This document shows, piece after piece, positions 11,381 through 22,817 of a stretch of 64,000 bases of DNA. This DNA is from Carettochelys insculpta (taxonomy: Eukaryota; Chordata; Testudines; Carettochelyidae), in assembly GCF_033958435.1 (NCBI RefSeq), contig NC_134142.1, positions 97,225,001 through 97,289,000 on the forward strand. The letters are read 5' to 3'. Position 1 is the stretch's first letter, and every line of letters starts with the position of its first letter. A model generated the notes under the pieces. It saw only the letters and a list, made by a program, of their open reading frames with translations. It was not told the origin of the DNA and did no database searches. The position numbers were made by a program, and so were the translations under genes.

Positions 11381-12330
11381 GTCCATCTGTCTGTGAGTCT
11401 GTTTAAGAACTCCTCCTGAATGCTAAAAGCTACATCTACCAAATTTGTTACGCAGTTTCCTCTTATCCTAACTTAAAGCAAGGACAGGATTTGGTCGTGT
11501 TAGGAAAATGTGATGTGCCTGGAATAGGATTGTTTTCCGTAACACAGAAAGCGGAGGGGATGCTAAGAGGCAGAGCGATACTGCAGAGTGACCACTGGAG
11601 GGCGGCTGTATCAGTAAGACAGAGGCCAACTGTGTGAGGGGCTCTGACTATTGCCAGGCACTATCCACAGGTATGGTTCCTGTGCTGGTCTTGGGTACTG
11701 CTGCTCCCCCACTTCCCTCCTGGCCCCCATGTCCCACAGCAGCACTCCAATCCACTTCCTTTCAGTCTCAGTGCTGGAAATGAAGAGGGAAGCCTGGAGC
11801 GGCAGTACAGCCCACATCTCCACAGGCAGCTCTGGGGAGCCTCTGCCACTGGAGCAGCACAGCCGCAGGCAGCCACCGCCCCAATAAGCCACCTCCAGAT
11901 CTCCAAGCCCTCTGCCCTGAATCCTGCACCCTTCACCCTCTGCCCTGAGGCCCCCTACACCTCCCAACCCCCTGTTTGAGCCCCCCACTCCCTACCCTGA
12001 CTTCCTGGTCTGCACAGCCCCGCCCCACTCTGGGCCAAATCTGGAGAGAAGCTAGTGGGAAGCCTGTGGGGTGCCAGTTCAGGCCAGCCCTGGAGGGAAA
12101 CCAGCAGGCAGGCCACATGGCCCCCACCACCCTGGCAGCCCTTGGCTCAAGGCAGTGCCAGTTAAGTCTTCTAGTGTGTATGCATGCATGTGTATAAAAC
12201 TGAACCACAGAGTAGTCTGGTAAACTGAGCAGAGGGATGGAAACTTACCCTTCCACATCTTAGCCACGGACTTGATGTGTGACCTGGGATGGTTCCCGTG
12301 CTGGTCTTGGGTATTGCTGCTCACGGGAAC
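11381..12330. repeat. GC-rich unclassified repeat with internal direct repeat
   Basis: Two near-identical direct copies of TGCTGGTCTTGGGTACTGCT-like sequence lie at about 11,671-11,711 and 12,286-12,326. They bracket a GC-rich core that contains CCACC- and CCCTG-rich text. The segment before it (11,390-11,540; AACTCCTCCTGAATGCTAAA, AAATGTGATGTGCCTGGAAT) resembles a turtle interspersed repeat whose class I cannot name. The open frames of 90-125 residues here have no recognisable domain. Confidence 0.4.
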
Positions 12331-15182
12331 TTAAACTCTCTGGCTCTGTATCACGATTTGTTTTGGGGATTTTGGTCTCTTTTTTTTTAATTGTTTATTT
12401 TTAACAGGTTGTTAAAATCTTCAGTTCTGTGCTCTAGTGCCAGGCAGATGTTCTGCAGATGTTCTACTCTTCAAGGTTCCCCAGCTTGCTTTAAAGCAAA
12501 GTAGTTGGTTCCAGCTAGCAGATGCAAATCCTCAGCAAATCACTCTCAGATCTTCAGCTCTGGTTAGATGCTCCTAACAATTACAATATATAAAACTAAA
12601 TCTATTATACTATAAATTACAAACAGTTTATCCATTTGTTAAGTGGAGTAACAATAGCTGACGTAACACATTCATAGACTTAGGCCACTATTCTGCAAGG
12701 TAACTTTAAACTCCCAAAGAGTCCCATTGATTTCATTGTAACACCCACCCCGTATACTTCAAGTTAGACACGTGCTTAGATATCTTCCTAAATTGGGGCC
12801 TTATTCAATCAGGTGTGTCTAGTACTCTGAAAATGTGAAATGATATATCAGTGCTAAATAATATTAGTATTACCTGGTCAGTGTGCCAACATATTGCGTC
12901 TTTTTTGGAGGCAGAAGAGTTTTGGTCTCTCTCATGTCAGTGAAGTGAAAAGTATGTTCAGTTTGGCTTCCCTAGTCAACATCTCTCAGCCAAAAAGCCA
13001 GACCGTCACATGCCATCCACTTTGCTGAGACTACACACCAGTTTCCACATCATAACAACCTCCCACACACGTGTTCTCTTGTGTCCTGTGGCAAGTGAAG
13101 GCCTGTGAGGGATATAGGAAACAATGACAATTGTTAACATGCAGTAGTCATCATTTCTATAGAATGATACCTGAATCTTTTAACTGAAAGGCAAATCCTA
13201 CCCACGTACTACAAGGGTGTGGGGCTGAGGTGAGAGGGCTGGATACTAGAATCCTATATAATATACAGGATGGATCTGTACTGTGTGAAAGCTCCCCACC
13301 CCCTCTTTTGGATGTGGGAAGAGCTGGTGGAGACACTCAGCTATCAAAATCCACTTATGATTTTCCCTAGGAGGGAGTGAGAAACATTAAGGCCATAAGG
13401 ATTGGCTGTCCGGAGCCTAGGGTTGAGGATTCCTTCTTCCCCAGAACACAGCCAAGTAATTCAAGATCAGGATGTGTTCACCATTACTATGGATTATGTG
13501 TTGCCCAAAAATGAAGAACTTCCTCTATATTGTGTCCATGCTGAAAAAACCACAAACCTATGTTATCTATGTGATCTTTTCACTGGTTTTATGAGCCAAG
13601 AGTCTTCCAAGGCGTTTCACAGCTCAAATGGTTATGTGAATTAAAAGAATGTACCTGTGTGTTCTAACAACAGAAGCCATCTTTTGTATAACACTCTCTC
13701 CACTTGGACTAGTAATCATCCTGCATAATGTGGTATGATCTCTGCATAGGCTCTTATGTCTTTATATAGCTTTTGATTTTTTTATTTATTTATTTTTGCT
13801 TTGTCTTACATCCCTTCTTCGGGCTCCTTGTAATAATTCTCCTTAACTCTCATCTACTGGCTAAAACTGTTCACTGACATTCTTTCCTGCAGCACAGCAC
13901 ATCATATTACAGGATAAGAGCGGATAAGGCTGGCCAGTGCTTTAATCTTGTGTAGTTGGCTCTCTTCTCCTGAAGACACTAATGTGCTAATCCCACTCCT
14001 CAGCTGTGTGTGCTGTGGACTGACAAGTATCTGATCGCTTCCCTTTGTCCTGCACAAAAGACGGGTAAAAAAAAACAAAACATGCTTGGTGCCTGGAACA
14101 TAAATCAGTTACCAAACGGACAAGCACTTGGCACCAACCTGACGGTCGGGAGGCTATTTCAGTACTCCCAATTCTAATTACTGAGACAAAGTTCTAAATA
14201 ACTAGCATCCAATCCAAAATGTTAGCAGCTCCTTACCATTTACAAAACAGAATCCAAAATAATATGCCTTTCAAAAACAGGGACTTTGTAAAAGACATCT
14301 AAAGTAAAGTTACTGGTGTGCTGTATAACCTGGCAAGCTTCACTGTGGCAGGTAAGCTTAACCATCTTTCATAAGCCTTAGTGTAAGGATTTTATTTTTA
14401 AGAATGCTTTTCTATGAATGGCTTCTGAATGTTCTAAGCAGTTTGTGGATTGGTTCCTCTATCCGGAACAGATCCCTGTGGGTTCAAGTAGCAAGCAGGC
14501 TGCTTCCTCAAATTTGAACTGTTAATTTGATATTGGTCTCATACATAAAAAGACATTCTGTCAAAGTTGTGATTATCCCTGTAGAGCACTAACTTTAGGG
14601 TTAATGGAGCACTAATGAATCCGTGGCTGTTGAACCTGAACGTTTGACCAGGGAGGATAAAACTTTGCTCATCTTGTTCATGTGAGTAGCCCCAGGGAGT
14701 CATTTTTATAGGGCCAGATTTACTTACATTACTGCAATTCCAGAATAAATTCACTGACAATATATTTTCTCCACGTTTACTAGGTGCAATCTGTAGTAGA
14801 AACAGGGTTGCTTAAATTCAACTGGATTTGACCTAAACATTAGTGTGAAAGTAGAGTGATGAGGTGGTGGGGGGAAGGGGTGTTAAGCAATGTTAACAAA
14901 TAACTGAACAAATAAGACAAACATCCAATATTTTGTGTACCTGTTCTTTGGCAATGGTGCTATGTACATTTATATCCCTTACATTGAACTTCCATATGAC
15001 TCTGTAGAGTTCTATAACAGATTTGAATTTCCTTGGGTTAATATATTGTTAACCTTTCTAAAAAGATATGCCTCTGCTATAACTGCCAAGCCTTTGTATG
15101 CTTAATTACACTATAGTCACAGAATGATCAATACATCTTCATGATGAATTAGAATTCCAGGAAGGAGTATAGTGGTACTATA
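12331..15182. other. mostly unique sequence; one short palindromic repeat
   Basis: About 12,679-12,803 begins TTAGGCCACTATTCTGCAAG and ends AATTGGGGCCTTA, with GTCCCATTGATTTCATTG inside, consistent with an old palindromic repeat. An 80-residue frame at 13,402-13,644 (+) has no recognisable motif or splice context. Otherwise nothing can be assigned. Confidence 0.4.
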
Positions 15183-15785
15183 GCCCTTTCTGTAAGGGAG
15201 AAGGTTAAAAGCAGGCAGAAGGAGCCTGCACAAACCCAGCCAATCAGGGTGCAGCTAGCAATAACTAATCAGGTCCAGCCTGAGGCCTATAAAAAGGCTG
15301 CAGACTGGCTGGAAGCACATTATTTCCCTGGTCAGCAAAGGTAAAGGATTAGTGCTGTGGAGAGGCAGCACCCCGGCAGAGACAGCCAGTCTAGGGAGTG
15401 CACCAGACAAGTTCTCTTGCCCCTCCCCTTTCCACTGCCTCTGAGGGTGTGAGGACAGTCCCCACCCCTGGTTCCCCTGGAGCGAGCAGCCAGAAAGTAC
15501 TCCTCCTAGGCCGTCTGCTCCAGGAGGAAGCGTGGACTGCTCCCCATGCTCATCAGAAGTTGTGTGGCACTCAGTGAGGGTGGGAGAAGGCTGTAGGTGT
15601 ATCCCCTATACATCGCTTATGCTGAGTGACATGGCTCCTCAGGGAGACAGAATGGAGAGCAGAACAGACAATGGGCAGGATCATGCCAAGAAGGTAAGTG
15701 CGCTCCATAAGTTAAACTAAATCCCAATACCAGCAGGAGGCAACACAGCAGTAATTAACACTGTGGCGGAGGTGGGGGCGGGTGT
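15183..15785 (+). repeat. promoter-bearing GC-rich repeat (CCAAT, TATA, splice donor)
   Basis: CCAAT at 15,240-15,244 is followed 43 bases later by TATAAAAA at 15,288-15,295, then about 400 bases of GC-rich leader and a good splice-donor consensus AAGGTAAGT at about 15,690. This is the layout of an LTR/leader or the 5' end of a retroelement. It stops just before the CR1 fragment at 15,800. I cannot name the family. No TG...CA edges with target duplication were found, so LTR status is unproven. Confidence 0.4.
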
Positions 15786-15799
15786 CAGCAAACATGGGT

Positions 15800-16690
15800 A
15801 AGGATTATCTAGTGGTAGATACAGTGTACTTGGATCTCAGAAAGCCTGTGACAAAGTCCCTCACCAAAGGCTCTTGAGCAAAGTAAAAAGTCATGGGATA
15901 AGAGGGAAAGTCTTCTCTTGGATAAGTGCCCGTTTAAAAGGCAGCAAACAAAGGGTAGGATTAAACGTTCTGTTTTAACAACAGAGGAAGGTAAATAGCA
16001 GGGTCGTCAAGGACCAGTGCTGCATAACAAACTCATAAATTATCTGAAAATGAGGTAAATATTGAGGTGGCAAAGTTATTCAAACTAGTTAAGTTCAAAG
16101 CAGATTGTGAAAAGATAAAAAGGATCTCACAAGAGTGGGTGACTAGCCAAGAAAATGACAGGTAAAATTCGGTATAGATAAATGCAGACTAGTGCACACT
16201 GGAAAACAGTCCCAACAATACATATGAAATTAAATCAGCTTTTTACCACCCAAGAAAGACTTCTGGGAGTCATCACAGATCCTTCCCTGAAAACGTCAGC
16301 TCAACATGCAGGGGCAGTCAAAAAAAAGAGCAAACAGAATATTGGGAAAGGGATAGATGTTAAGGCAGTAAATATAATGCCACTATATTTATCTATGACA
16401 CATCCACACTTCAGATAGTGTTCTGGTCATCCCATTTTCAAAAGCATATATTAGAATTAGAAAAGATACAGAGAAGGGAACAAAGATGTATGGAACAGCT
16501 TCCATTTGAGAGAGTGTCGAAAAACAAACTGTTCTGTTTCAAAAAGAGACAGCCTAAGGGAGGATATGATAAGAGATCTATCAAATCTGAATGATATGGA
16601 GACAGTAATGAAAAAAGATATTGTTTGCCCTGGTGATGTGGGTGTTCACCACTCCCAAAGATAGAAGGTAATTCAGAAAGTTGCCAGTTA
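15800..16690 (+). mobile_element. CR1 LINE, reverse transcriptase fragment, decayed
   Basis: Sense-strand CR1 ORF2 sequence. Around 15,833-15,990 it reads (with one lost base) as the palm segment with DKVPHQRLL and HGIRGKVFSWI-like words, typical of CR1 reverse transcriptase. The run then follows the CR1 order through KCRLVHTG- and ERLLGVI-type words. It ends with the C-terminal KRRQPKGGYDKR-like region near 16,545. At about 16,070 the sequence jumps from GGTGGCAAAG to TTATTCAAACTAG, so the stretch that should encode the catalytic FADD box is missing. There are several frameshifts and stops. CR1 copies are usually 5' truncated; this one also lacks a clear 3' end. Dead copy. Confidence 0.82.
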
Positions 16691-16699
16691 GCAAGACAG

Positions 16700-17697
16700 G
16701 CCACACGTTGGGGGGTTAGGCTGTGAAGCAATGCAATGGAAGATGGGGTTCAGCTGAGCTGAGTGGGGGCTGGATTAGTATGAAGCTGGCAACAGCAATG
16801 GCTGCAGTGAGAAAGTCTATGGTCATCCTCTGTGTTAGTGGAAACTGGGCCTGGTGGAAAGGTCATACCCAAAGCTTAAGAGTGAAGAGGGCCTGTGGGA
16901 GACAGGTAAGAAGCAGCTCACAGAGAGAGCAGACAGAGAGGATGTTGGCTGCATGTTTTAGGTCCCTGGGTTGGAACCTGGAGTACTGGGGTCAACCCAG
17001 GCTGCTCTAGAAGCCACTGACAGAGTGGCAGTATCTGAACAGCAGCTCGAGTAAGACTGTATACCCCAGAAGGGAAAACAGCACACTGAACTGGCCATGG
17101 CCCACAGAGGTCCGGCCTCAAACCCCACACTGCCGCTGTGGGGCATGTTCCACCCTATGTGCTGGGCTCAAGACCTGGCCCCATGCTCCTTCGGGCTGCT
17201 GCAGGGCTCCTGGTCACCCCATGTGCAGAGTTCCAGGCCTGCCCTGGGGCTACAGCAGGGCTACAGCCTGACCCCATGTACAGAGCTCCCACCCCGGCCT
17301 GGGGCTACAGTGGAGCTCTGATCCATGTGAGGCTCTGTCCCAGTACTGGGATCCCTGGGACTGCAGGAGGGACTCCAGTTTGGCACATGTGGGGCCCCAG
17401 CCTGGACTTGCCCAGTCTGCAGCAGGGCTCTGACCCTTGATACCATAGGGCTCCAGCCCCTCTGGGGCTCAACTTCAGCCTCCACCAGGCTCTGGCTTCT
17501 CTCCCAGCCTTGTGTTGCCACTGTGGAAGCTCTGGCCCTGGCCCCTTGCTGCTGTGGGTTGTCCAACTCCTGGCACTTGGCAGCCTGCCCTTCTGCTCCC
17601 CAGCTCTCTAATCCAGGAGCATCTGTGGTTCTGCTAGACTGTAGATGTTATTGAACCAGAGTGTGCCAGTTTTCAGAGGTGCAACATATAGTCTGTA
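16700..17697. repeat. GC-rich repeat ending in a Tigger-like terminus
   Basis: 17,100-17,580 is a degenerate GC-rich array with recurring GGGGCTACAG, CAGCAGGGCT and CCCCATGT words. The last 100 bases (CTCTCTAATCCAGGAGCATC ... GTGCCAGTTTTCAGAGG) match, in reverse sense, the start of the Tigger-like repeat at 38,181. I read this as a non-autonomous element with a GC-rich core. Its left terminus was not found. ORFs on both strands of up to about 100 residues are compositional. Confidence 0.45.
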
Positions 17698-18428
17698 TTG
17701 ATAATTGGGGCAAATATCCACACTGGGAGACTGATACTAGTTTACATGTAGTTTATACATCCCTACCCTCCAAACCTTTTGATACTACTACACCTTATTC
17801 AAATAAAATCCCCTTCTGAAATTATAAAAGCCTGATACAAATCTGCAGATGGCTGACGTCCATGTAAAATTTCTATGAACAAAAATATGGACTTCAAAAC
17901 TTCCAGACCCTGGAAAGAGTGGGCTGCAGAGATTCATGCTTTCCTCCATCCTCATCTCTTTATTTCTGGCAATTAGGGCAAAAAATATTTCTACAAATAT
18001 CTCCTAGAATTTTTAACATGTTCCAGTCCTGCTCATGGACATTAACATGATTCACAGTTGGTTTTGGATAATTAATTTCAAAGTCACACACAAGTACTGC
18101 CAGAAAACAGGGTCCATGATGGAAATGTTTGCACATACCCCATCAGAGAATAGAAACAATATCATGTAAATGCGTTGTGAATGAACAAATGACCACAATA
18201 TTAGAACCAAAAAGCTGTACGCACAACTAAGCAGTTGTGTTGTATTCTGCTCATTCCTCTCTCCTCCACTTCCTTTCAAAAATTTGTTATGCTCACTTGC
18301 TGCATATTGTTTAAATTAGAATTTGAGCTCTTTTAGGCAGAGGCTGGCTTCCTGCTTGTGTGGGGGTTTAACAGAAAAGGCTACGGGTCCAGTAGGGCTC
18401 AGTTCCTCATTTTGGCACACACAAAAGC
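17698..18428. other. no gene or repeat recognised
   Basis: AT-rich unique-looking sequence. Confidence 0.5.
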
Positions 18429-18910
18429 TGTGGCCATACTACCCCTCCCTTTCGGAAGGGGCATGTTAATGTGGCAGTTCAGAAGATGCTAATGAGGTGC
18501 TGATGTGAATATGCAGTGCCTCATTAGCATAATGGTGGCCACACATGATTCGAAAGTGCCTCTCTCGGAACGCACAACACCCATTTGGACGAGTGCCTTT
18601 CAAAAGGACCCCTTAACTTTGAAAGCCTCTTCTTCCTAAAACGAAATAGGAAGTAGGGGCTTTTGAAGTCAGTGGTCCTTTGGAAAGGTCCCTGCCTACA
18701 TGGGTAGCGTGTGTTCTGGAAGCAGCACATTCAAATTGCGTGCAACTGCTGTTATGTTAATGAGGCACTGCATATTCAAGTCTGTGTGATTAGCATCTTC
18801 CACACTGCCTCCTTAACAATTTTGAAGTTGTGCTATGTGTCTAGAATACTATTTGAAAATAGCATGGTGCTATTTTGAAATTCATTTTGTGTGTGGCTGT
18901 GTTATGTTGA
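18429..18910. mobile_element. mosaic of two MITE fragments
   Basis: 18,429-18,812 is a hairpin MITE: GAAGATGCTAATGAGGTGCT near the left pairs with the reversed GATTAGCATCTTCCACACTG near the right, and GAATATGCAGTGCCTCATTA is repeated in inverse. The right terminus is missing. From about 18,834 to 18,905 the text becomes family A (GCATGGTGCTATTTTGAAAT, CATTTTGTGTGTGGCTG), the same words as 20,250-20,290. So a family A end is fused to, or recombined with, this MITE. Confidence 0.6.
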
Positions 18911-19557
18911 CCCCAGAACTCCTTGCCAGCCAGCAAGGGTTAAGGAATGCCATCGGGAGGAGTACTGCTATCAGCATTATGCAGTGAGGGCATGGACAAG
19001 TATTGACAGCTGCTAAATCAATTTTTGGTATGCAATTGGTGTACCTAAAATTTGTGTAGCAGCTGTTGATAAGGTAGGTGTAGACCCAGCTCTGGATGGA
19101 CTCTTTCCCCATTACTACAGTTAAAGAGAAGGTGATATATCACATTAGTTGAGAAAGGTAACTCGGAACAGTTTGGCTCAAGTCCATTCAGAAGCACACA
19201 GCAAAACCAGAATAAGTTATCTGAGTTTCCCCTTGCTAGCATTACCACAGCCCATGTTCCCTGGTAGAGGGTTAGCATCATCAATATCTGCTGCAAATTG
19301 CTTCAGAGTGAGGGACCCCAGCCTGCTGACGACTCCTGGCTCAGCTTCTCCCAGCTCACACAGGACATATAGCTTTAGCGTAGCAGCTACCTTGTCTGCT
19401 TTCCCTCATGGAGTCTGACCCCAGCAACAGCCACAGGGCCTATTCGAGCAGATCCCAAAACAGCCACACCCAATCCCATCACATACTGAGTGTGGAGTGT
19501 TAAATCTGCTTAGCAACACTGACCTGTATACAACTCAGTCCTACTCCCTCCCTGAGG
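18911..19557. other. no gene or repeat recognised
   Basis: Mixed-composition unique-looking sequence; open frames at 19,045-19,418 have no recognisable motif. Confidence 0.45.
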
Positions 19558-19995
19558 GGCCGTTTCTACACAGGCTACTTCTTTCAGAAATGACATGCTA
19601 ATACATGGAGCGAAAGATACTAATGAGGCATGAATGCAAATTCCCTGTGTCTCATTAGCATAACATCACGGGATTTGGAGTCTGGAAGACTGTTCTTCCG
19701 GACTCCAAAACGCCGTGTAGAAGCACAGGTCCAAGGGGGCTTCTGGAAGGAAGTCCTCCTTCTGGAGGCCCCTTCTTCCCAAAAATTTTCAGGAAGATGG
19801 GGCCTCCAGAAGGACTTCCTTCTGGAAGCCCCCTGGGGGATGCGCTTCTGCATGGCGTTTTGGAGTTCAGAAGAAGGGTCTTCCAGATTCTAAATCATGT
19901 GATGTTATGCTAATGAGGCATGGGGAATTTGCATCCATGCCTCATTAGCATCTTTCACTCCGTGTATTAGCATGCCAGCCTGTGTAGAAACAGCC
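19558..19995. mobile_element. Harbinger-type MITE, family D, copy 2
   Basis: Ends are GGCCGTTTCTACACAGGCT and GCCTGTGTAGAAACAGCC. Flanking AGG at 19,555-19,557 and 19,996-19,998 is an exact 3-bp duplication. The interior matches 4,998-5,453 (GGAGTCTGGAAGACTGTTCT, ATTTTCAGGAAGATGGGGCC). Confidence 0.88.
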
Positions 19996-20006
19996 AGGGT
20001 CTCTTA

Positions 20007-20337
20007 GCCTACATGTACACGATGGAGTTATTTTGAGAGAGCTGTTATATTGGAATAACTTTGCTAGCACCCACACTACACATGCGCTATTTTGAAATAA
20101 ATTTGAAATAGCAGGGGTTATTTTGAAATTGGTGGCCCTCATTGCAGGAGGAATAACACCCATTTTGAAACAGGCACTATTAAAACATGGAATAGCACTA
20201 TTTCAAAAAATGGTGGTGTGTGTCCAGAAATGCTATTTCAAAATAGCTTGGTGCTATTTTGAAATGCATTTTGTGTGTAGCTGTGTTATTTTGAAATAGT
20301 TGTTTCAGAACATCTCATTTCTAAATACCTCTCATGT
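20007..20337. mobile_element. Harbinger-type MITE, family A, copy 2
   Basis: Same interior as 730-1,125: TTATTTTGAAAT, CCTCATTGCAGGAGGAATAA and GGTGCTATTTTGAAATGCAT in the same order. Almost every expected TTTCGAAA is now TTTTGAAA or TTTCAAAA, so the copy looks old. The outermost terminal repeats are eroded. Confidence 0.7.
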
Positions 20338-21192
20338 AATTCTATTCTTATAGCGATATCTGCCTATTAGGTATATGGGTTACATTCATAAACCTTGGTC
20401 ACAGCCAGAAAGCTGATTGGAAGCTGTCACTTGTGGTCCTCTGCTTACAACCTCCAAAGCTGGGAACACCTGCTGAACCACATACTGTGTAATTTTTTCT
20501 CAAAGCTTTTAAAAAAAGGTCCAGCTTTTTGGCTGCACACAACAGATACAGAAGTCAACCAAACACCAGCGGGACAGGGACTTCATTTATGCCTGTGCAG
20601 CAAGTTGTATAACAGCAAATTTGTACAGTATAGGCCAGTGGATGGAATCATAACTTGGACATTCACAAATGCTGTGGACTCTGTTATAATGTCCAGTAGT
20701 TGATGCAAGTTTATTTATACTTTTTGGAAATGTCTGTTACAGTTTCTGCATCTTAGTACTGTAGTATTAATTTGCTTGTCTCATATGGACACCATAGAAA
20801 CTGGGCTATTTGGTACAGTAGGAAATGGTCAAATTAATGCAAAAAATACAGTGGAAAATGCATAATGGAATAAATGGAACCAAAATCTCCAGATTTATTT
20901 TCTGTATTTAAGGAGTAGACCATTTTTCTCTTCCAAATGATTCTAACTGATGTCATAATTCTCTCGGTATCAAAACAAGAATGGGCATGAAGAGAGAGTA
21001 AAAACAACTTATTGTGATTAGAGAAAAACCCTTTGCATGTCACCTAAGTTGTTTGCATGAAGTGAAAAGATCACAGGCAGTGCACCCTGCACGTTTCTTG
21101 ATTGAATTACCATCTGTGGAACATATGAAAGGATAAGGAAGTCCTCAGTAAATAATACTGAAAGCACACTAATTCTCACAACATTTCTGCAA
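20338..21192. other. no gene recognised
   Basis: A 102-residue frame at 20,395-20,703 (+) shows no recognisable domain or exon boundary. The rest is AT-rich unique-looking DNA. Confidence 0.45.
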
Positions 21193-21762
21193 GGCTATGT
21201 CTACATTACAGCAGTCCTTTGAAAGAAGTTCTTCTAGAAGATCTCTTCCCAAAAACAGCAACGAAGGGTCCTGTGGCACCTTATAGACTAACAGAAAAGT
21301 TCTGAGCATGAGCTTTCATGATGCTCAAAACTTTCGTTAGTCTATAAGGTGGCACAGGACCCTTCGTTGCTGTTACAGATCCACACTAATATGGCTACCC
21401 CTCAGATGCTTCTTCCCAAAAAAGCTCTTTCAAAAGAGCGCGTCCAGACACAAAAAAGTGAATTGAAAAATCGACCTTCATCCACACAGCCCCCTGTCCT
21501 TTTGAAAGAAGGGACCACGGACCAAAAAATCTGGCACCATGAGGACTGCTCTTTTGAAAAAAGGGACCTCCGGGGTGTTTACATACATTTTTTCAAAAGA
21601 AGATGCTCTTCCTTGTCTGGGAGCAGAAGAGGACTTCTAGGAGAAGAGCTGCATTCTTTCAATTTACTTTTGAAAGAATGCATTTTATGTCTGGACGCTT
21701 CACGTGTTCTTTCAAAAAGGCGTAGGATTTTTCCGGAAGAACTTGCTAGTGTAGACGCAGCC
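21193..21762. mobile_element. Harbinger-type MITE, family C, copy 2, interrupted by a PLE
   Basis: Ends are GGCTATGTCTACATTACAGC and GCTAGTGTAGACGCAGCC, inverted relatives. CAA at 21,190-21,192 and 21,763-21,765 is an exact 3-bp duplication. Interior words CTTTCAAAAGAG and CTCTTTTGAAAAAAGGGACC match 4,531-4,941. A PLE lies within it at 21,256-21,410 with its own duplication, so the MITE came first. The 149-residue plus-strand open frame is a repeat reading. Confidence 0.88.
21256..21410 (+). mobile_element. Penelope-like element, fold-back short copy
   Basis: A 12-bp target duplication TCTTCCCAAAAA flanks it at 21,244-21,255 and 21,411-21,422. Structure: an inverted body (21,256-21,320; GCAACGAAGGGTCCTGTGGC) followed by the sense body (from about 21,323; GCACAGGACCCTTCGTTGC) and a 3' tail (GATCCACACTAATATGGCTA..., about 21,375-21,410) that the inverted half lacks. 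The two arms pair over about 45 bases. This reproduces the known asymmetric PLE layout on a very short copy. No coding. Confidence 0.8.
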
Positions 21763-22165
21763 CAAGAGAGGCAGGTATCAGTATGCTCACCCTCCTGAAG
21801 CTTGGAGTGGCTAAATGTCTTCTCCAACATCACAGTCAATTACTGGCAGGATCCGGTATAGACGGATGAGTCTTGATATGGTCTCATGTCAACAGCTTTA
21901 ATTTATTTTATTTATCCCACCACCTTCAGCCACTCCAAATATTACACATGGGCTCAAAACCCTATTCAAGAAAAATCAAAGAACAATTAGGTTTTGATTA
22001 TGAACGTGCAAATGTGGGGAGCTGCTACATGTTATGAAAGACAGTGTTCATGGTAGTCTAGGTCTGGGAGCCTGGGTCTGCTATATAAAGGCTTCTGAGA
22101 CATTTCTATTTGGGATCTCAAGTGAGGACTGAGGTAGAAAGGTCTATCCCAGCATTAAACACATA
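21763..22165. other. no gene or repeat recognised
   Basis: Unique-looking sequence between two MITE clusters. Confidence 0.45.
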
Positions 22166-22512
22166 GGCCGTGTCTACACTAGCACAAACCTTTGAAATGA
22201 TGCAGCTCTGAAACATATATTCAGCACCTCATTAGCATGCCACCAGCCGCAGCTCTTCGAAATTGCCACTTTTTGCTGCCACGCAGCTCGTCCAGACTGA
22301 TAGGAATAAGGGGATTTCGAAGTTCCTGAGGTCCTTTCAAAAAGGACCCCTGTTTGGACGAGCCACATGGCAGCAAAAAGTGGCAATTTCAGAGTCGTGG
22401 TCAGTGGCATGCTAATGAGGTGATGAATATGCATTTCAGCACCTCATTAGTAATCTTCAAAATGGTCATTTGCATGGCCATTTTGAAGATTTTTGCTAGT
22501 GTAGACATAGCC
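22166..22512. mobile_element. Harbinger-type MITE, family G
   Basis: Ends GGCCGTGTCTACACTAGC and GCTAGTGTAGACATAGCC. Long hairpin: CAGCACCTCATTAGCATGCC on the left and GGCATGCTAATGAGGTGATG on the right; GGCCATTTTGAAGATTTTTG near the right end. Flanks are ATA (left) and TTA (right), a 3-bp duplication with one change. Same family as 63,067-63,406. It is the first of four MITEs that abut end to end. Confidence 0.82.
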
Positions 22513-22515
22513 TTA

Positions 22516-22814
22516 GTCTGTGTTTACATAAGAGGTGTGCAAATGAGGGAATCAAAAATGCAAATGAGGTGCAGATTTGCATATCTGACACCTTATTTGC
22601 ATATTCTCATTTTGAAAATAAAACCAGCGTAGACCCTGATCTTTTGAACATAAGCCCCATCTTCAAACAATCGGGGTCTGCACTGGTTTTCTTCATTTTG
22701 AAATGAGAATATGCAAATGATGTGCAGATATGCAAATCTGTAGCTCATCTGCATTTTTGATTTCCCTCATTTGCATGCCCCTTTTGAAAGAGAAATGCAA
22801 GTGTAGACACAACC
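22516..22814. mobile_element. Harbinger-type MITE, family H
   Basis: The left end GTCTGTGTTTACATAAGAGG and the right end GAAATGCAAGTGTAGACACAACC are inverted relatives. Inner words GTGCAAATGAGGGAATCAAA and TTTGATTTCCCTCATTTGCA pair. TTA at 22,513-22,515 and 22,815-22,817 is an exact duplication, and each TTA is shared with the neighbouring MITE. Confidence 0.82.
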
Positions 22815-22817
22815 TTA

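Noticed and set aside
13402..13644. 80-residue plus frame with several cysteines (CVHAEKTTNLCYLCDL)
   Set aside because: No recognised zinc-finger spacing, no splice context, no upstream promoter; likely chance.
17138..17566. overlapping ~100-residue frames on both strands
   Set aside because: Degenerate GC-rich array opens several frames at once.
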